Source: Brassica napus (lineage: Eukaryota > Streptophyta > Magnoliopsida > Brassicales > Brassicaceae). Taken from it: a DNA stretch of 64,000 bases. A model generated the notes under the pieces. That model saw only the letters and a list, made by a program, of their open reading frames with translations. It was not told the DNA's origin and made no database searches. The DNA lies in the NCBI RefSeq assembly GCF_020379485.1, contig NW_026014653.1:372001-436000 (forward strand), written 5' to 3'. Shown here piece after piece: positions 34,401 through 46,262 of the stretch (its first letter is position 1; each line of letters begins with the position of its first letter). A program made the translations under genes and the position numbers.

Positions 34401-35253
34401 TCGGTCTCGGTCCCAGCCTTGGGCTTGTACGTGTCCCTGGGATCGGGTTAGTCCACACGGAACTAGCGAGTGGTGTCCCTCACATCTTCTCTCATTTCAT
34501 CACAAACCTCCCCGCGATCCACTCTGTCGTAGTCTTTGTATGCGTCAAGAACCTCCCCGTCTATACTATTCCTGAAGAAGAGAGGTTTATGGTGAAGAGA
34601 ATCGGACCAAAGACATTCCGAATGTTCCGCTGCGTAGCCAGGTACTGTCCTTTCTTCTTCTCAGTTCTTTAGACAAAGAGGTTTAAGACCGTTGAAATAA
34701 CTAATATAAATGTTATAGGTATGGTTACAAAGATCTACATAGGAAAGACGACAACTTCGAAAACCAACTGTTCGATAACCTCTTCTCTTTCATCCAAACT
34801 GAAACAATGATGGAGTCATATTCAAACTATAGCAACAGCGCGTATTACGTCAACCATACACACGTGTCCAGAGATGAACTGATCTGTAACAACAACAACT
34901 ACGACAACAACAATAACAACATGGTTGTGTTCTCATCGATGTTCGACACGATAATTCCACCTGATTCACCGCATAGTGCAATGAGTTTCAGTGAGAACTA
35001 CATAGTGGAGGAAGAGGAGGAGGAGGAGGAGGGTGAGGATGAGTTGGAGTTTTTAAAGACTTGTAAAGAGACAGGGGTTGTCCATATCATGGGAAACACC
35101 GTGGTGAAGGCAAGAAAAGGATCATTGCTTCCAAAGAAGATAGCCATTGACTATGTTTATCGGTTTCTTGCTAAGATGTGTAGGGCGAATAGTGCTATCT
35201 TACATGTTCCTCATGAAACCCTTTTGAACGTTGGACAAGTCTATTATGTTTAG
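31405..35253 (+). CDS. KUP9: KUP9-like potassium transporter, copy C (803 aa)
   Basis: Same family and architecture as copy B. Nine exons: 31405-31551, 31627-31852, 31936-32181, 32409-32459, 32531-32791, 32906-33073, 33173-33427, 34119-34641, 34719-35253; all GT-AG, 2412 nt, no stop. Start [15 protein letters not shown] aligns with the copy B start. It contains the pore-associated [20 protein letters not shown] and [10 protein letters not shown] segments and ends LNVGQVYYV. Relative to B, the tail has longer Asn ([12 protein letters not shown]) and Glu ([12 protein letters not shown]) tracts. Intron 3 is about 145 bp longer than in A and B, and intron 7 (691 bp) is swollen by a TRIM array. 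Three MITEs lie just upstream, so its regulation may differ from B. It is the copy with the longest intact frame. Confidence 0.94.
32255..32385. mobile_element. Small inserted element in KUP9-C intron 3
   Basis: The intron is 227 bp against 80-81 bp in A and B. The extra DNA starts CACTAGGCGATAATTAAACG and ends near GCCGCCTAGTAGACGTTTAA, giving inverted CTAGGCG and AAACGT motifs. Probably a decayed MITE; exact ends uncertain. Confidence 0.5.
33460..34060 (-). mobile_element. TRIM retrotransposon array in KUP9-C intron 7
   Basis: Three diverged copies of one terminal repeat occur at about 33465-33550, 33680-33800 and 33915-34035, each ending in an ACTTCT(A/G)A...GT/TTTTG(T/C)CTCTAA-type stretch. 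Before the second copy, GAGCTCTGATACC is the reversed tRNA-Met primer site of a minus-strand TRIM; a decayed version (CTGAGCGTTAATACT) precedes the third. Three repeats with two internal segments form a tandem TRIM made by recombination. No coding capacity, as expected for TRIMs. Confidence 0.65.
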
Positions 35254-36678
35254 CTTTTTTTTTTTTTTTTGTAAACAACTGCTGATAAAAGGGTAATAAA
35301 GGAGACCAATCACAACTTCACAAGACTAGACCATGGAAACTGTTGTGTCATTGGTCACGTTGAAGTTCTTTATAAAGATGAATCTTTGCGTTTATTAGAA
35401 GTCTTGACGCAGTCCCAAGAACCAAGATTCAACAGATGGCTAGATTAGCATTGTGGACTTACTATATGACAATATAATAATATACTTGATAATGATATTT
35501 TACAAATAAAGGCCATCACGATGATCCAATCACTTAGAACCAAGAGCCCGTCAAGGAAGCTATAATTTGATTTTATCTTCTTTATTGGGCAATTTGGGAT
35601 TTAATTCTTCTTTATTAGCCACCAAAGCTTGGAACTCAATAAAACAATTTAGAAGTACTACATTTGACCAGCGGAACAATAGCAACGATTATACTACAAA
35701 ATGCCATTTAATTCGAGGATTTCTTTTTTAGACGCCGTAGCAAATTATTGACCTAACATTCAAAGCTTACACGTAATTACTGTTTTTACTAAATACTTCA
35801 ATTAAGTTTTTTTTTCTCATTCACATCTACTTTTGCTTTTTCGGGATTTCTTGATGGAGATATCCGAACGACTAAGGGCAGGATTATCGGGGGAGAGGGA
35901 GGAGTTTTTAGTGGGTTTTTAAGGGGAGGGACACAAAAAGAAAAAAATGGATTGCAGAAAAGCCAGAATAAGAATAGCTGTTGGCTGGTTTTTTGCACTG
36001 TTCGCGGATCCCACTGACACGTGACGGCCCGCGATTAGTTGGGTTTTTTTTTTATTCAGACAAAAAAAATTAAAAAACCCATTTGGTTTTCAGCGTTAAT
36101 CATGATCTAACAAAATTGCTTGCCCTGAATGTAATTATATGCCCATGCTGGACTGACGATAGACTCACGTCCTCTTACCACTCTCCATTGATTAAGGCAT
36201 AACAAATTCGATCCCAAATTGACAATTCTTGATAAGTATTAGAATCCAAAAGTGATGTCTACCATTAGTTTGGTAGTATCCTAGAAAAGAGAAGTTTGGT
36301 GATGTAAGCCCAATATTTGTATTATTAGCCAGTAAGCTATCAACTTCAGTCCCTGGTCAAATCATTGTTCTGAAGTTTCATGACGTTAATGTATCTATAT
36401 ATTTTTATAAAAAGAGAAGTAATATTCCAATGACCGTTTCTCATCCGCCAAATCAATCATCTCTCGGGATCATTTCATGTTTCTACACTTGTCTCATCAT
36501 CTGATTAGTATAATAGCAAAATTTCACAATTTAAAATTCCTACAACGATTCATAAAAAAAAACTGACATAAATAAATGCATTACGTAATAAAATAATATA
36601 AAACGACGTCCTTTATAAGAACCGACAAAATAAACAGAGAAGAAAAGTGAGAAACGCTTAAAACCTTTTCAAGAATAC
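35254..36678. other. Intergenic region between KUP9-C and the glycosyltransferase
   Basis: No gene seen. It opens with the KUP9-C 3' UTR (poly-T and GGGTAATAAAGG as in A and B). A Tourist-like MITE is listed separately. The last 100 bp before 36679 are AT-rich leader DNA without a clear TATA box. Confidence 0.5.
35876..36107. mobile_element. Tourist-like MITE
   Basis: About 232 bp with ends GGGCAGGATTATCGG and (reversed) GATCATGATTAACGC, and TAA on both sides (35873-35875 and 36108-36110). It is related to the fold-back MITE at 30821 but lacks the long inverted repeat. Confidence 0.6.
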
Positions 36679-38344
36679 ATGAACTCTTCCTCTTCCTCCT
36701 CCCCTAGTTCCACTTCAAAGTTTCTTGATTTGGGATCTGCGATCGGACAAAAGGAAGTGAAGAAAATTTTGGTCTTGTTTCTCGGCTTAGCTGCTTCATG
36801 TCTACTTCTTTACAAAACAGCTTATCCTCTTCCTCAAGAGCTCCAGGTCAACAATCTCACCTCTCCTCGTCCTTTGCTCGATCACCCCTCTTCGTCTTCT
36901 CCACAAACAGTAAGCTGTTAATACTCATGCTGTCATGCATATGTCTCAATCTGTGCTCTGTCCGGAATGGTTTGATTTTTTTTGGAATCTTTAATCAGAA
37001 ACGTGTTTCTTGTTTCTTTCAGAGATCAAAGTCAATCAGTTTTAGAGAAGTTCTGGAGAATGCGTCCACAGAAAATCGAACAGTTATCGTAACTACGTTG
37101 AATCAAGCGTGGGCAGAGCCGAACTCTCTGTTCGATTTGTTTCTTGAAAGCTTTCGTATCGGACAAGGAACACAGAAGCTACTTCAACACGTGGTTGTTG
37201 TTTGCTTGGATCCCAAGGCATTTGATCGGTGCTCACAACTTCACCCTAATTGCTACTATTTAGAAACCTCAGGAACTGATTTCTCCGGCGAGAAACTGTT
37301 TGCTACTCCTGATTACCTCAAAATGATGTGGAGGAGAATCGAGCTTCTCACACAAGTGCTTGAAATGGGATTTAACTTCATCTTCACGGTACTCATCTTA
37401 ATCACCCTTTACAAATCTTTGTTCTTTAAAAATCTTTTGGATCAATCTACGAACAAGAAAATCTATTTGTAGATAACTTACGGTTACGGTTGTCTTAGAG
37501 GATGTAAGTTACATTTGCATTAGCATAGGACCCATATAAAAGTTAACATAAATTATCTATATTTTCAATTCCAAGGTTTTAAGAAAATTAGTTACACATA
37601 ATGTATTGTCTGAATTTAATACATAAGGCCCTACGCAATTAAAAAAAATATCACAGCTAATATTACATCTACCTAACTAATGCATGGTAGTCCATTAATA
37701 ATTGAAGAGTTCACAGTAAATAAATTAAACGCAAAATTATTGTCCAAGTGTGAATTTTAGAAAAATAAAGTACAACCATATGTGTGAATAGTAAATGCTA
37801 CATTTGATATAAGAAATTCAATTAAACAAAACGATGTTAACTTTGAAAATCTCCTATATATATTTAGGATGCAGATATAATGTGGCTTAGAGATCCATTT
37901 CCTCGGCTATATCCAGATGGGGATTTTCAGATGGCGTGTGATCGATTCTTCGGTGATCCTTATGACTCAGACAATTGGGTAAACGGAGGCTTCACTTACG
38001 TGAAATCAAACCACAGAAGCATTGAGTTCTACAAGTTTTGGTACAAATCTCGTCTAGATTATCCAGAGTTACATGACCAAGATGTGTTCAACAAGATCAA
38101 ACACGAGGCTATAGTCTCAGAGATTGGGATCCAGATGAGATTCTTTGACACGGTTTACTTTGGTGGGTTTTGTCAGACGAGCAGAGACATAAACTTGGTG
38201 TGTACGATGCATGCTAATTGTTGTATTGGATTAGAGAAGAAGCTTCATGATCTTAATCTCGTTCTTGATGACTGGCGAAAATATTTGTCTTTATCTGAAC
38301 AAGTTATGAATACGACTTGGAGTGTTCCTACGAAGTGTTTGTGA
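36679..38344 (+). CDS. Nucleotide-diphospho-sugar transferase, GT77-like (357 aa)
   Basis: Type II membrane glycosyltransferase of the plant nucleotide-diphospho-sugar transferase family; by position the counterpart of At4g19970. Exons 36679-36909, 37023-37388 and 37868-38344, all phase 0 with GT-AG borders. Residues 27-45 (KKILVLFLGLAASCLLLYKT) are a single membrane anchor behind a Ser-rich cytosolic N-terminus, placing the enzyme in the Golgi. The catalytic domain starts SISFREVLENASTENRTVIV; the metal-binding DxD motif is in DADIMWLRDPFPR (start of exon 3), followed by WVNGGFTYVKSN and HDQDVFNKIK, which are family hallmarks. Acceptor substrate unknown. No defects seen; the start is the first ATG and sets the anchor near the N-terminus. 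Confidence 0.9.
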
Positions 38345-41300
38345 ATTGAAAGACTTGAATTCAGTTTGAGGGGCAACTTTGTTGTTTAATTTGTGTAAAG
38401 CATAAAGCTTTCAAAAATGAATAATTGTGTTTAAAGAAATAATCTTATCTTTATTTTCATCTTTGGTAAAAGCTATATTAGTCAAGAATCAAAGAAAGAG
38501 TCAAGAATCATCTATCGGTTCCGATTGGTGACACGTGGACTTAGAGTTGATTTACAATAAAAGTTATAACTCGATGTAATTTGCAGTAAAAACTATGTGG
38601 TAGAAACTGTAGATTTATGTAGTGAAATCGCAGTAAAAATAATATGAATTACAAATATTTTGTAATTATTGACTGGTAACGTTTTTGATGTATAAGTTGC
38701 AGTATATATATCAATAATAATAACATTTAACAATAATAGCTTAACATGTTAACAAAAAAATTAGCAATAATAATTAAATTTATTATAAAATTGATTAAAT
38801 TTAAAATATATTAAACTAAATAAATTAAATTTAACTAAATTAAGGAAATACAGTAATATAATTATGTAAATATTCTACCAAAATGTACATATATATTTAC
38901 ATATAATTTAATGTATGTAAAAACCTTTAGTTACCAAATAGATTTAGCAATTAAATTATAGAAATAATATTAGATAGTTTAAATATAACTAGTAACTAGT
39001 AAACATCTATATAAAAGAAATGTTCACGTGAGAACTATGAATGCTTCTTAAAAAAATTGTTGAAGTTCAAAAAGTAACCGTATGATAACTGACATACAAC
39101 CAAAAAAAAACTAATTCAACTTCTAATACATGGCATTTTGTTTGATGTTGAGTTAGAGCATCTCCAAAAGCTCCCTTATAACTTCAAATATAAGGTTTTG
39201 TGCACTCCAAAAACAATCTTAAAACTTTAAATTTTAAGGTTTTGTACAGTGAAACTTCAATATAAGGTTTCACTGTACAAAACCTTATATTCAAGGTTCT
39301 TTACTTTTCTAGTCTTTTTACTTATCTAACTTTCAAATAATGTTAATAACTTTTATTGTTTAATCATTTTAGTCCTTTTTAATACAAAATATTTAAGTAA
39401 TACTACAACAAATATAATACAAAGACTAAATAATGTTATTACATGATATAATAACAGCGTGTATTATTATGCATAACATGATTATTGAAGATGAATGTGA
39501 TATGAAAATACTTTAATTGATTATATATGGGAGCATTGTGAAAGTAATTATAATGAATAATTATGTAATTTATTTAAATTAAATGAATAATTTTGTATGT
39601 TTTTATTTACATACAATATTTTACTATAATATAATATTTTATTTATTAATTTTGTTTATAATACTTTTGTTGTATATTTTATAGTTATTGTAAAAGATTT
39701 ATGCTTTTAGTTAAGTTTTATCAAACATAAGGACTATTATATAAAATACAAAAATTTAAGGTTTAATATAAAGTTTTGCTTTCGGAGAGAAACACTCTCA
39801 AACCTTATGTTTGAAGTTTTGCCAAAATTTAAAATAAATGGGCTTTTGGAGATGCTCTTAAAGCTTGAGTTATCAATTTTTTCAAAGAGTTAACTCAAAA
39901 TTGTAACTCATATATAATACATTATAACTCAAACACTAACTAAAAGAATTAAAAATAACTCATGAATAGTAACATTTTTGAATTATGACTCTAACTCAAA
40001 CTTAATCAATGGTAACTCATGTTACCAATCAATATAGTCTCCTCCCAGATATTGAAATTCGAACTTGTGCTCAGTAACTTTAATTTTTTTGTGAGATTCG
40101 TAAATCAACTCTACTAGCCATCTATTACGGCGTATTGGGCCTTATTGTTAGTACAAAATTTATCCTACCTTGAGATTTAAGTACAAACTTGTTGTACGTA
40201 ATGTCTCTCCAAGAGCTTACAAACTGAAAATTAAAAATTTGATACATGTCATTTGTATAAACGGAAATCCAGTAAAATTTACAATGATTCGTTGGATTAT
40301 AATTGTAGATTTTTTTTTGTAAAGTTTTGTATGCACCAATATTCGTTATGGCTGTATGATTTTGTATGTGACTGTTTTAAAATTAGAGAATGATCGGTAA
40401 CTAATTGATATGTGCTGTTAATTATTTATTTAATAAAAAATAAAATCTAGTATAAAATATAATTTCATTTATAATATTAGTTATCTTATATTCATATAAA
40501 ATTTTGTTTAATAATGTGGTACTGTTAAGATATATTTATAAAAATAATATATATTTAACTAATTTTGCTATTGGTATATGATAATTTGAATTTTTATACC
40601 ATAAATTAAATATATGTAACAACAAAAATTATAATAACAAATAAATATTTTTTTTTGCTACGGCACTTGTAAAGCAAGGAATTAGGGCTGTCAGAGATAA
40701 TGAATCTACAAGACTGCAACCATTCTATTTTTTGTTAGTTTGGGTTGTGAGTGTTTTAAGGAAAAGCTTGATTGGTTTAAGTTTGTGTATGTGAACAAAG
40801 GCTGTAAAATACAACAATTATTCCTTTAGTTGAATATCGTGATATATTTTGAATATTTAAAAAGATAATGAACTATTTCTACTGGTGTATTTAATTGCAT
40901 CAAACAAATCATTATCGTTTTAAGAAATAGAATAAAATTTAAACGAAATATTAGAAGTCCATTGTGATTTGTTCAAAATGAGGCTGCCAAGTTATCCGGT
41001 TTACTTTTTATATTATTTTGGAAAATTATTGCTTGGTTTCTTGAGATTGAGAAAACAATCTTTTACTAAGATCAAGTTATTACTATTCTTGCGAAGCAAG
41101 TAATTGATCTCTTTGAGTATTTTACTATATACAAAGTAAAATTGGAAGAATTATATAAATAAAAATATGAACTTGTGAAATAATTAACTAAATAAAGAAA
41201 AACCTAAAATCCTTAATATCTTATGTTTATCAATAGCTTTTTGTTTTGTCTTTTTTTTTCCAAAATCAATACATAAATTATTTTGATTATATCATGTAAT

Positions 41301-41375
41301 TAGATACCAAAAAGCAGACACCCATTAATGTTTTCTATCACAAAGTCACAAACAATATTGTGTGATACTAAAAAT
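38345..41375. other. AT-rich intergenic region with MITEs
   Basis: About 3 kb without a supported gene. Besides the Tourist-like element at 39156, a second MITE-like block with TTGAGTTATCAA- and GGTAACTCATGTTACC-type ends spans roughly 39861-40045. A one-ended CCGATTGGTGACACG start lies at 38520. The rest is low-complexity AT-rich sequence. Confidence 0.5.
39156..39857. mobile_element. Tourist/Harbinger-like MITE (702 bp)
   Basis: Inverted ends GAGCATCTCCAAAAGCTCCC and (reversed) GAGCATCTCCAAAAGCCCAT with a TTA duplication on both sides. Near the left end, an inner inverted repeat of TTTTGTACAGTGAAACTT and its complement forms a second hairpin. No coding capacity. Confidence 0.82.
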
Positions 41376-42643
41376 ATGCCTTTTTCTTTTGACCTAGCAG
41401 TCACCTTACAACGGGAGGCACGTAGAATGAAGAGGAGGTCGAAGAGAATAAGGAGAAGACAAAGCGACATATGCAAGAGCCACGAACCGTGGCAGGAGTT
41501 TCCTTCTGATCTCGTGATAGAGATTCTCACGAGACTCCCTGCTAAATCCCTTATGAGGCTCAAATCCGTCTCTAAGCTCTGGTCAACCTTGATTTGTTCC
41601 CAATATTTCACCAACCTTTCATCAGCGCCACGTATATACATGTGGCTGGGCTTCGACAAAGAGAAGATATTAGTATCATCGTCATCTTCTCCTGACTTGG
41701 ACGGTTCTTTTGTAGTTGACCAAGATTTGACAATCTCAGCGATGAAAGGCTACTCCGTCTCTCATGTTTACCGCGGTTTGATGTGCTTTACAAAAGGCAC
41801 AAATGCACAAATATATAACAGTACCACTAAGAAACTTGTCGTCTTACCTGACATAGAGGAATCCAACATCATAGCAAAAGATCACAAGTTTAATAAGATC
41901 ATATACCATATATCGCACACGACCCTGTTCATGATCAATATAAAGTGGTTTGCATAGTTTCAAGACTCAAAGTTGTAAAGCTCTTGCTAGAGCATTGGGT
42001 CTTCACACTAGGAGGAGGTGTATCAAGTCGATGGAGAAAGATTCCATGCACATGTCCACCACATAGCCCTTTCACACGAGGATTGACTATCAATGGGAGT
42101 ATGTATTACCTAGCTTTGGTTCCTAATTCGATTAAACCCCTGTTTGTGAGATTCGATATTAGTTCTGAAAAACTCAGTGTGCTCCAAAAACCTGAAGATG
42201 CCTTTTGGTGTCGGTATTATTATACTGAGATTATAGAATACGATGGAAGAATAGCTATTTTAGACCATGCCGATCTTGTACATGACGGTGTGATGGATCT
42301 ATGGGTAAGGGAAGATGAAGAGAAGAATAGGTGGTCAAGGATGAAGCGGGTGTTGCATCCTTCTCAAATGAATATGATAAAAACGCATATAGTCCATAAC
42401 ATGAGTTTGAGGGTACAAGGTACAACTAGAAACGGTGACGTTATCTTGGTTCCTCAACATATATTTCGTATTGGACCCGACCAGTTTAACGTTTTACCTC
42501 AAGTTACAACTCATTTCTACGTGTTTCTTTACAATCTACAAAAGAACCATTTTAGAAAAGTTGAAATCAAATCCAACCGCTACAACACCAAAAGATGGGA
42601 CGTTGTTGGATTTGACGATATTGAGAACTTAATGTATCTCTGA
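41376..42643 (+). pseudogene. F-box/FBA-type gene with a frameshift
   Basis: F-box proteins recruit targets to SCF ubiquitin ligases. From MPFSFDLA the frame gives the F-box (WQEFPSDLVIEILTRLPAKS LMRLKSVSKLW) at residues 34-75 and the first part of an F-box-associated domain. Near 41915 the expected reading continues as HDPVHDQYKVVCIVS, but the frame is shifted; a doubled AC in CGCACACGACCC would explain it. The rest is open in another frame to 42643 (SRWRKIPCTCPPHSPFTRGL ... DDIENLMYL). No splice sites could bridge the break. A single sequencing error would restore a gene of about 420 aa, so inactivation is likely but not certain. It is the sister of the relic at 5507. Confidence 0.75.
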
Positions 42644-43318
42644 TCGCTTTGTGCGTGTGTGTTTTATTTTTTTATTTTATATGTTTATGCAATCATTTTA
42701 TTTAGTTTTGTTTGGATGTTTTGCTCAACTAAAGTTTTTTTTAAAATGAAATGCAGTTGTGTCTTTCATAAAGGCTTTATCAATGTTTGATGTTTCGGCT
42801 TATCAATGTTTGATGTTTCTTTCTCTCTCCCTTTTCAAACCTTCCAATCACTGGGAAACAAAATTTATTTTCTTCTTTGCATATTCGAAAACAATTTGAT
42901 TTACTTTAGATCTGATACAAGTTACATAAATATGATATAAGCTAACATAAGAGATCAAGCGAGTTTCCGATTCAAGTCATGCAATACAATTACGAGCCCA
43001 CAGTCGAGGTCACTTGAGTTTTGTTTCTGATATGGTGTCTTTGGGAATTTGATGACAATTATATAATGTGATTTTATAGGTGTTCAAGTTTAGAAATAAA
43101 AACAGCATTTGGTTTGATGACATAAACGAACATGTGAACATGTAAAAAAAAACTGTTCAATTATCCATGTAAGAAGTACGAGTGAAGGCTCAGCTGGTAC
43201 AGGAAACACTGAGAGCATCATTAACGGGGAGTCTATTGATGAGTCTCTCGTCCAATAAACAATTAGAAAAAGTTAAAGTAAGAGAAAGATAACAAATTTA
43301 GAACAAATAGGTGAGGTA
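42644..43318. other. Intergenic region after the F-box gene
   Basis: No gene seen. A short direct repeat, TATCAATGTTTGATGTTT, occurs twice near 42778-42815. 43212-43260 resembles one end of a small MITE (GAGCATCATTAACGG). Confidence 0.45.
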
Positions 43319-43608
43319 AGACCAACTCCATTGGTTCTTAAAATGGGTTCTTAAAATTAATTTAATAGTTAATTGTGTACTTTATGAAGTTTAGAACCTC
43401 TATTAATGTAATTAGTTGTGTGAAGGTCCAATGGAAGAATCCTTATGAGATTCTTAAATATTTTTTTTAGAAATTAAACTATTAAACTTAAATATTACAA
43501 AACTTATAAATTATTGGATTTCATAACATTTAAACCAACATGACATAAAAACATATGAAAAATAGAAATACAAATTTATAAGTAGAAAGCCATCCAATGA
43601 GCTTGTAG

Positions 43609-44029
43609 TTGGATTCCTAGGCTGGCTTTGGGTATTATTATCATCCTCTTCTTCATTACTATCAAGACTCTCTTCATCTTCGGGTTGAGAATCGTTGTCT
43701 CCTTTAGCACAGACTTGGACTTTCATGTGAGGAGGCAAACTTGGAGAAACACCGCTGTGGTGCGCATACTTTGATGAGAAATAGTTGAATGTCAGGTTCA
43801 AGCTGGTCACCAAGACACAGAGAGAGAGATATAAGTTATGTCGGTAATTATAACGGATACAGCAGCATAAACAACAACAAGAAGCTTTATCTTTCTTTAC
43901 CTATTCCAAGCTGGAAGAGTTAGCATTGTGTATGCAAGCTTGATCTTGCGTGCAAGTCCAGAGAAGGACTTGAAAGCAGCAGCAGCTTCTCGTACTGCAC
44001 GCTCTCGGATGCTGCCACGCCCACTCAAA
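43609..44029 (-). pseudogene. Captured SLX1-type GIY-YIG nuclease exons
   Basis: Two neighbouring exons of a structure-specific endonuclease SLX1 homologue, still with their intron. Exon piece 44029-43901 starts after an AG acceptor with FEWAWQHPR, then shifts frame and continues EAAAAFKSFSGLARKIKLAY TMLTLPAWN to a GT donor at 43900. Piece 43804-43609 reads SLNLTFNYFSSKYAHHSGVS and an acidic QPEDEESLDSNEEEDD tail, with a short internal deletion just after HMKVQVCA. The catalytic GIY-YIG core upstream is missing. SLX1 resolves branched DNA together with SLX4; this copy cannot. Confidence 0.8.
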
Positions 44030-44534
44030 CTGTAACACGAGACAAGAAAGCAAGGAGCTTTAGCCAGGAATTGGTGATTATTATTTTAAAGTTTGAAGCT
44101 TGGGGGTATCGAAGATCAGAAACTTTAGACGACAAAAGAGTACCTTTGGTCCCTTAACAGCAAGATGGTCTCCAACACACATCTCCCTGAAATGATGAGA
44201 CATCCTTCCTTGCGGATACATCTAGCTTCACAATGTTAAACATGGTTCCGTTTTTCTTTATTTTGCAGAGAGTTGAGAGACAACACATTTTGATTTTAGT
44301 TTTTAAAATGAGGAAACCAGAACATCATCTGAAATATTAATACCTCTAACTACGTTCTTGTCTAAAGGTAGACCAGCTACAACACCATGTTCAAAATTCA
44401 GGAACAATGATAAGGTTTAGACAAAAATTCAAGACCAAGTTTGATCCTTTTTTTAACATGTAGCTTCAAAGAGTAAACGCTAAAAACAAAGGCAGATCAA
44501 ACTCAACAGCTAGAAAATGATTAAATCCCAGGAG

Positions 44535-44747
44535 CTAAAATGAAAATGAAAATACCTGCATGTTGAAGGATGAACTGATAATCCCTAGAAGCAAGATAAC
44601 AGATGCTAAGTAGAGCATGATATGATTATTAGCCATGAATCTCCGTCTTCTCCCTGATACAAAAAAATCCAGAATCAAACAATGATTAGGGTTTACGGAT
44701 TGATTACCGAACGGCGATTCAGTGAGGAGAGGTGATTTCAATTCCAA
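44535..44747 (-). other. Unidentified frame inside the TIR element
   Basis: A frame on the minus strand includes MANNHIMLYLASVILLLGIISS, a hydrophobic signal- or anchor-like stretch, then a possible GT donor after FNMQ. I do not recognise the source gene. It may be a second captured exon, spliced in principle to sequence near 44140-44250. Confidence 0.3.
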
Positions 44748-45007
44748 CGAGGAGATTCACAAGATTCAAATCAACACATAAACTCAAAGAATTCGAACAC
44801 AGATTTGGAGAAGGAGAGCAAAGCCGATGAGAAAGAGAGAGACTGAGAGAAGAGACCAATACACAGAAGACACGTATGGGATGCTTAGTGGTTCTAAAAC
44901 CCCTTAGTTTAGGGCCGGTTCTTTGGTTTTATCTCATTTTTCATTTATTTATTTTTTGGTTTTTTTTTTAGAACCCTTTCTAAAAGACTCCGATGGAGGT
45001 GTTCTAA

Positions 45008-46262
45008 GTAGGTTTATAAAGAGACGTTGCAGAGTTTTGGAGAAACCCATTTAATACATATCTTTTTTTATTGGTTTAACAAAAAAACAAAAGTAAAAAA
45101 TTAAGAAAACAATATTTAATTGGTTGATAGACTTTAAACACTCCCTTAGCTCTGTGGATGCTTTTAGAGCAACATTATCGGTCAAGTCTTTAAAAAAGCG
45201 TTCAAAAACAAAATATTACTTTAATTAGATCAATAAATTTTAATGTGAACTATATAATTAGATTAGTTGGATACATGTGCAAAAAAAAGAAGTATTAAGA
45301 TGAAGACACTTAGAAGAAAGATCCCGAAGAGCATTTCAAATGAGAACTTATTTTCATTCTCTCTTCGACTTTTTACATTTTTTATAATCTTAGATACTAT
45401 TTAAAAACCAAAGTTGGAAGTGCTTTTAATCAACTGATAAACTAAGTGACTATTTTTTCATACAGAAGATGCTAATTTGCTAACGGCAAAATGCGCATAC
45501 GACTGAAACTTGAATGATAAGAATAATTGTTATTTGTAGAAGCACTATAAAACATTCAGAATCTTCACTATTCAAGTTTCTTATACTTAAAATTTTACAA
45601 TTAACTTAACTATTGATTTAATTTTTTAATAGGTTGAACGATTAATAGGTTTGGAAACAAACTTTTGAAAATAGAAAAACATTAATTTAGTTGTTGTTTT
45701 GGGAATTTGAATACAACTTTTGTTAATGCAAGAAACAAGAAGTTTGACATGCATTTTAAGTGAATAACAAATCACATTGGCCACAACTATATGTATATTA
45801 TATGATTTTGAACTATATACAACATCAATATAAATATTTTGAATAAAATGAGAGAAATAATTAAACTGTAAATATATGATTAAGTATACATATATTCGGT
45901 TATCTTCGTATATCCGTTCGAGGTTTGGATATTAGACGTTCGAATTCAGATATCCAACATGTCCTAACTTAATATCTGTTCGGGTATTTTATTACTTCGT
46001 TTCAGATTTTTCCGGGTCGGATTCGGATTCAGATTCAGGTAAAATGCCCTAGTGTAAACAAAAAATGGTTTAATTTTAAAGTAACCAAGACCATTAAAGA
46101 TTCATATAAAGCAGGCCACTATAAGGCCCAAATAACTAATATACACAGTGACTACTCCGCGCCAACTAAACGACAGTCATCACTATCCATCCATCACTAC
46201 TTCTCTTCAATTTGTTTCCCTAAACCCTTCAGAAATTAGGGTTCCTCGTTGGTTATGAAAAG
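45008..46262. other. Intergenic region upstream of OSB2
   Basis: No gene seen. 45170-45420 has MITE-like traces (GAGCAACATTATCGG). 45890-46040 has decayed CGGGTCGGATTCGG-type repeats like those at 19811. Promoter motifs lie near its end. Confidence 0.5.
46123..46230 (+). promoter_or_regulatory. OSB2 promoter motifs (site II, telo-box-like)
   Basis: AAGGCCCA at 46123-46130 fits the TCP-bound site II, and TAAACCC at 46221-46227 resembles a telo-box. This pair is common upstream of plant genes for organelle and translation proteins. Assignment is by motif only. Confidence 0.45.

Larger units (their letters stand above)
43319..45007 (-). mobile_element. Gene-capturing TIR element (Pack-MULE-like)
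   Basis: 1.7 kb with matching inverted ends: AGACCAACTCCATTGGTTCT then AAAATGGGTTCTT on the left, and reversed ACACCTCCATCGGAGTCTTT then AGAAAGGGTTCT on the right. Inside, on the minus strand, are exon-like pieces of an SLX1-type nuclease gene and an unidentified signal-like peptide frame, but no transposase. A clean target duplication was not found, so the superfamily is uncertain. Confidence 0.6.

Noticed and set aside
38520..38690. Possible hAT MITE starting CCGATTGGTGACACG
   Set aside because: The only second end I see (ACTGGTAACG) is in the same orientation, so there is no inverted repeat to support it.
38995..39080. Second Helitron-like start (ATCTATATAAAAGAAATG)
   Set aside because: Too short and AT-rich a match, with no 3' hairpin end nearby.
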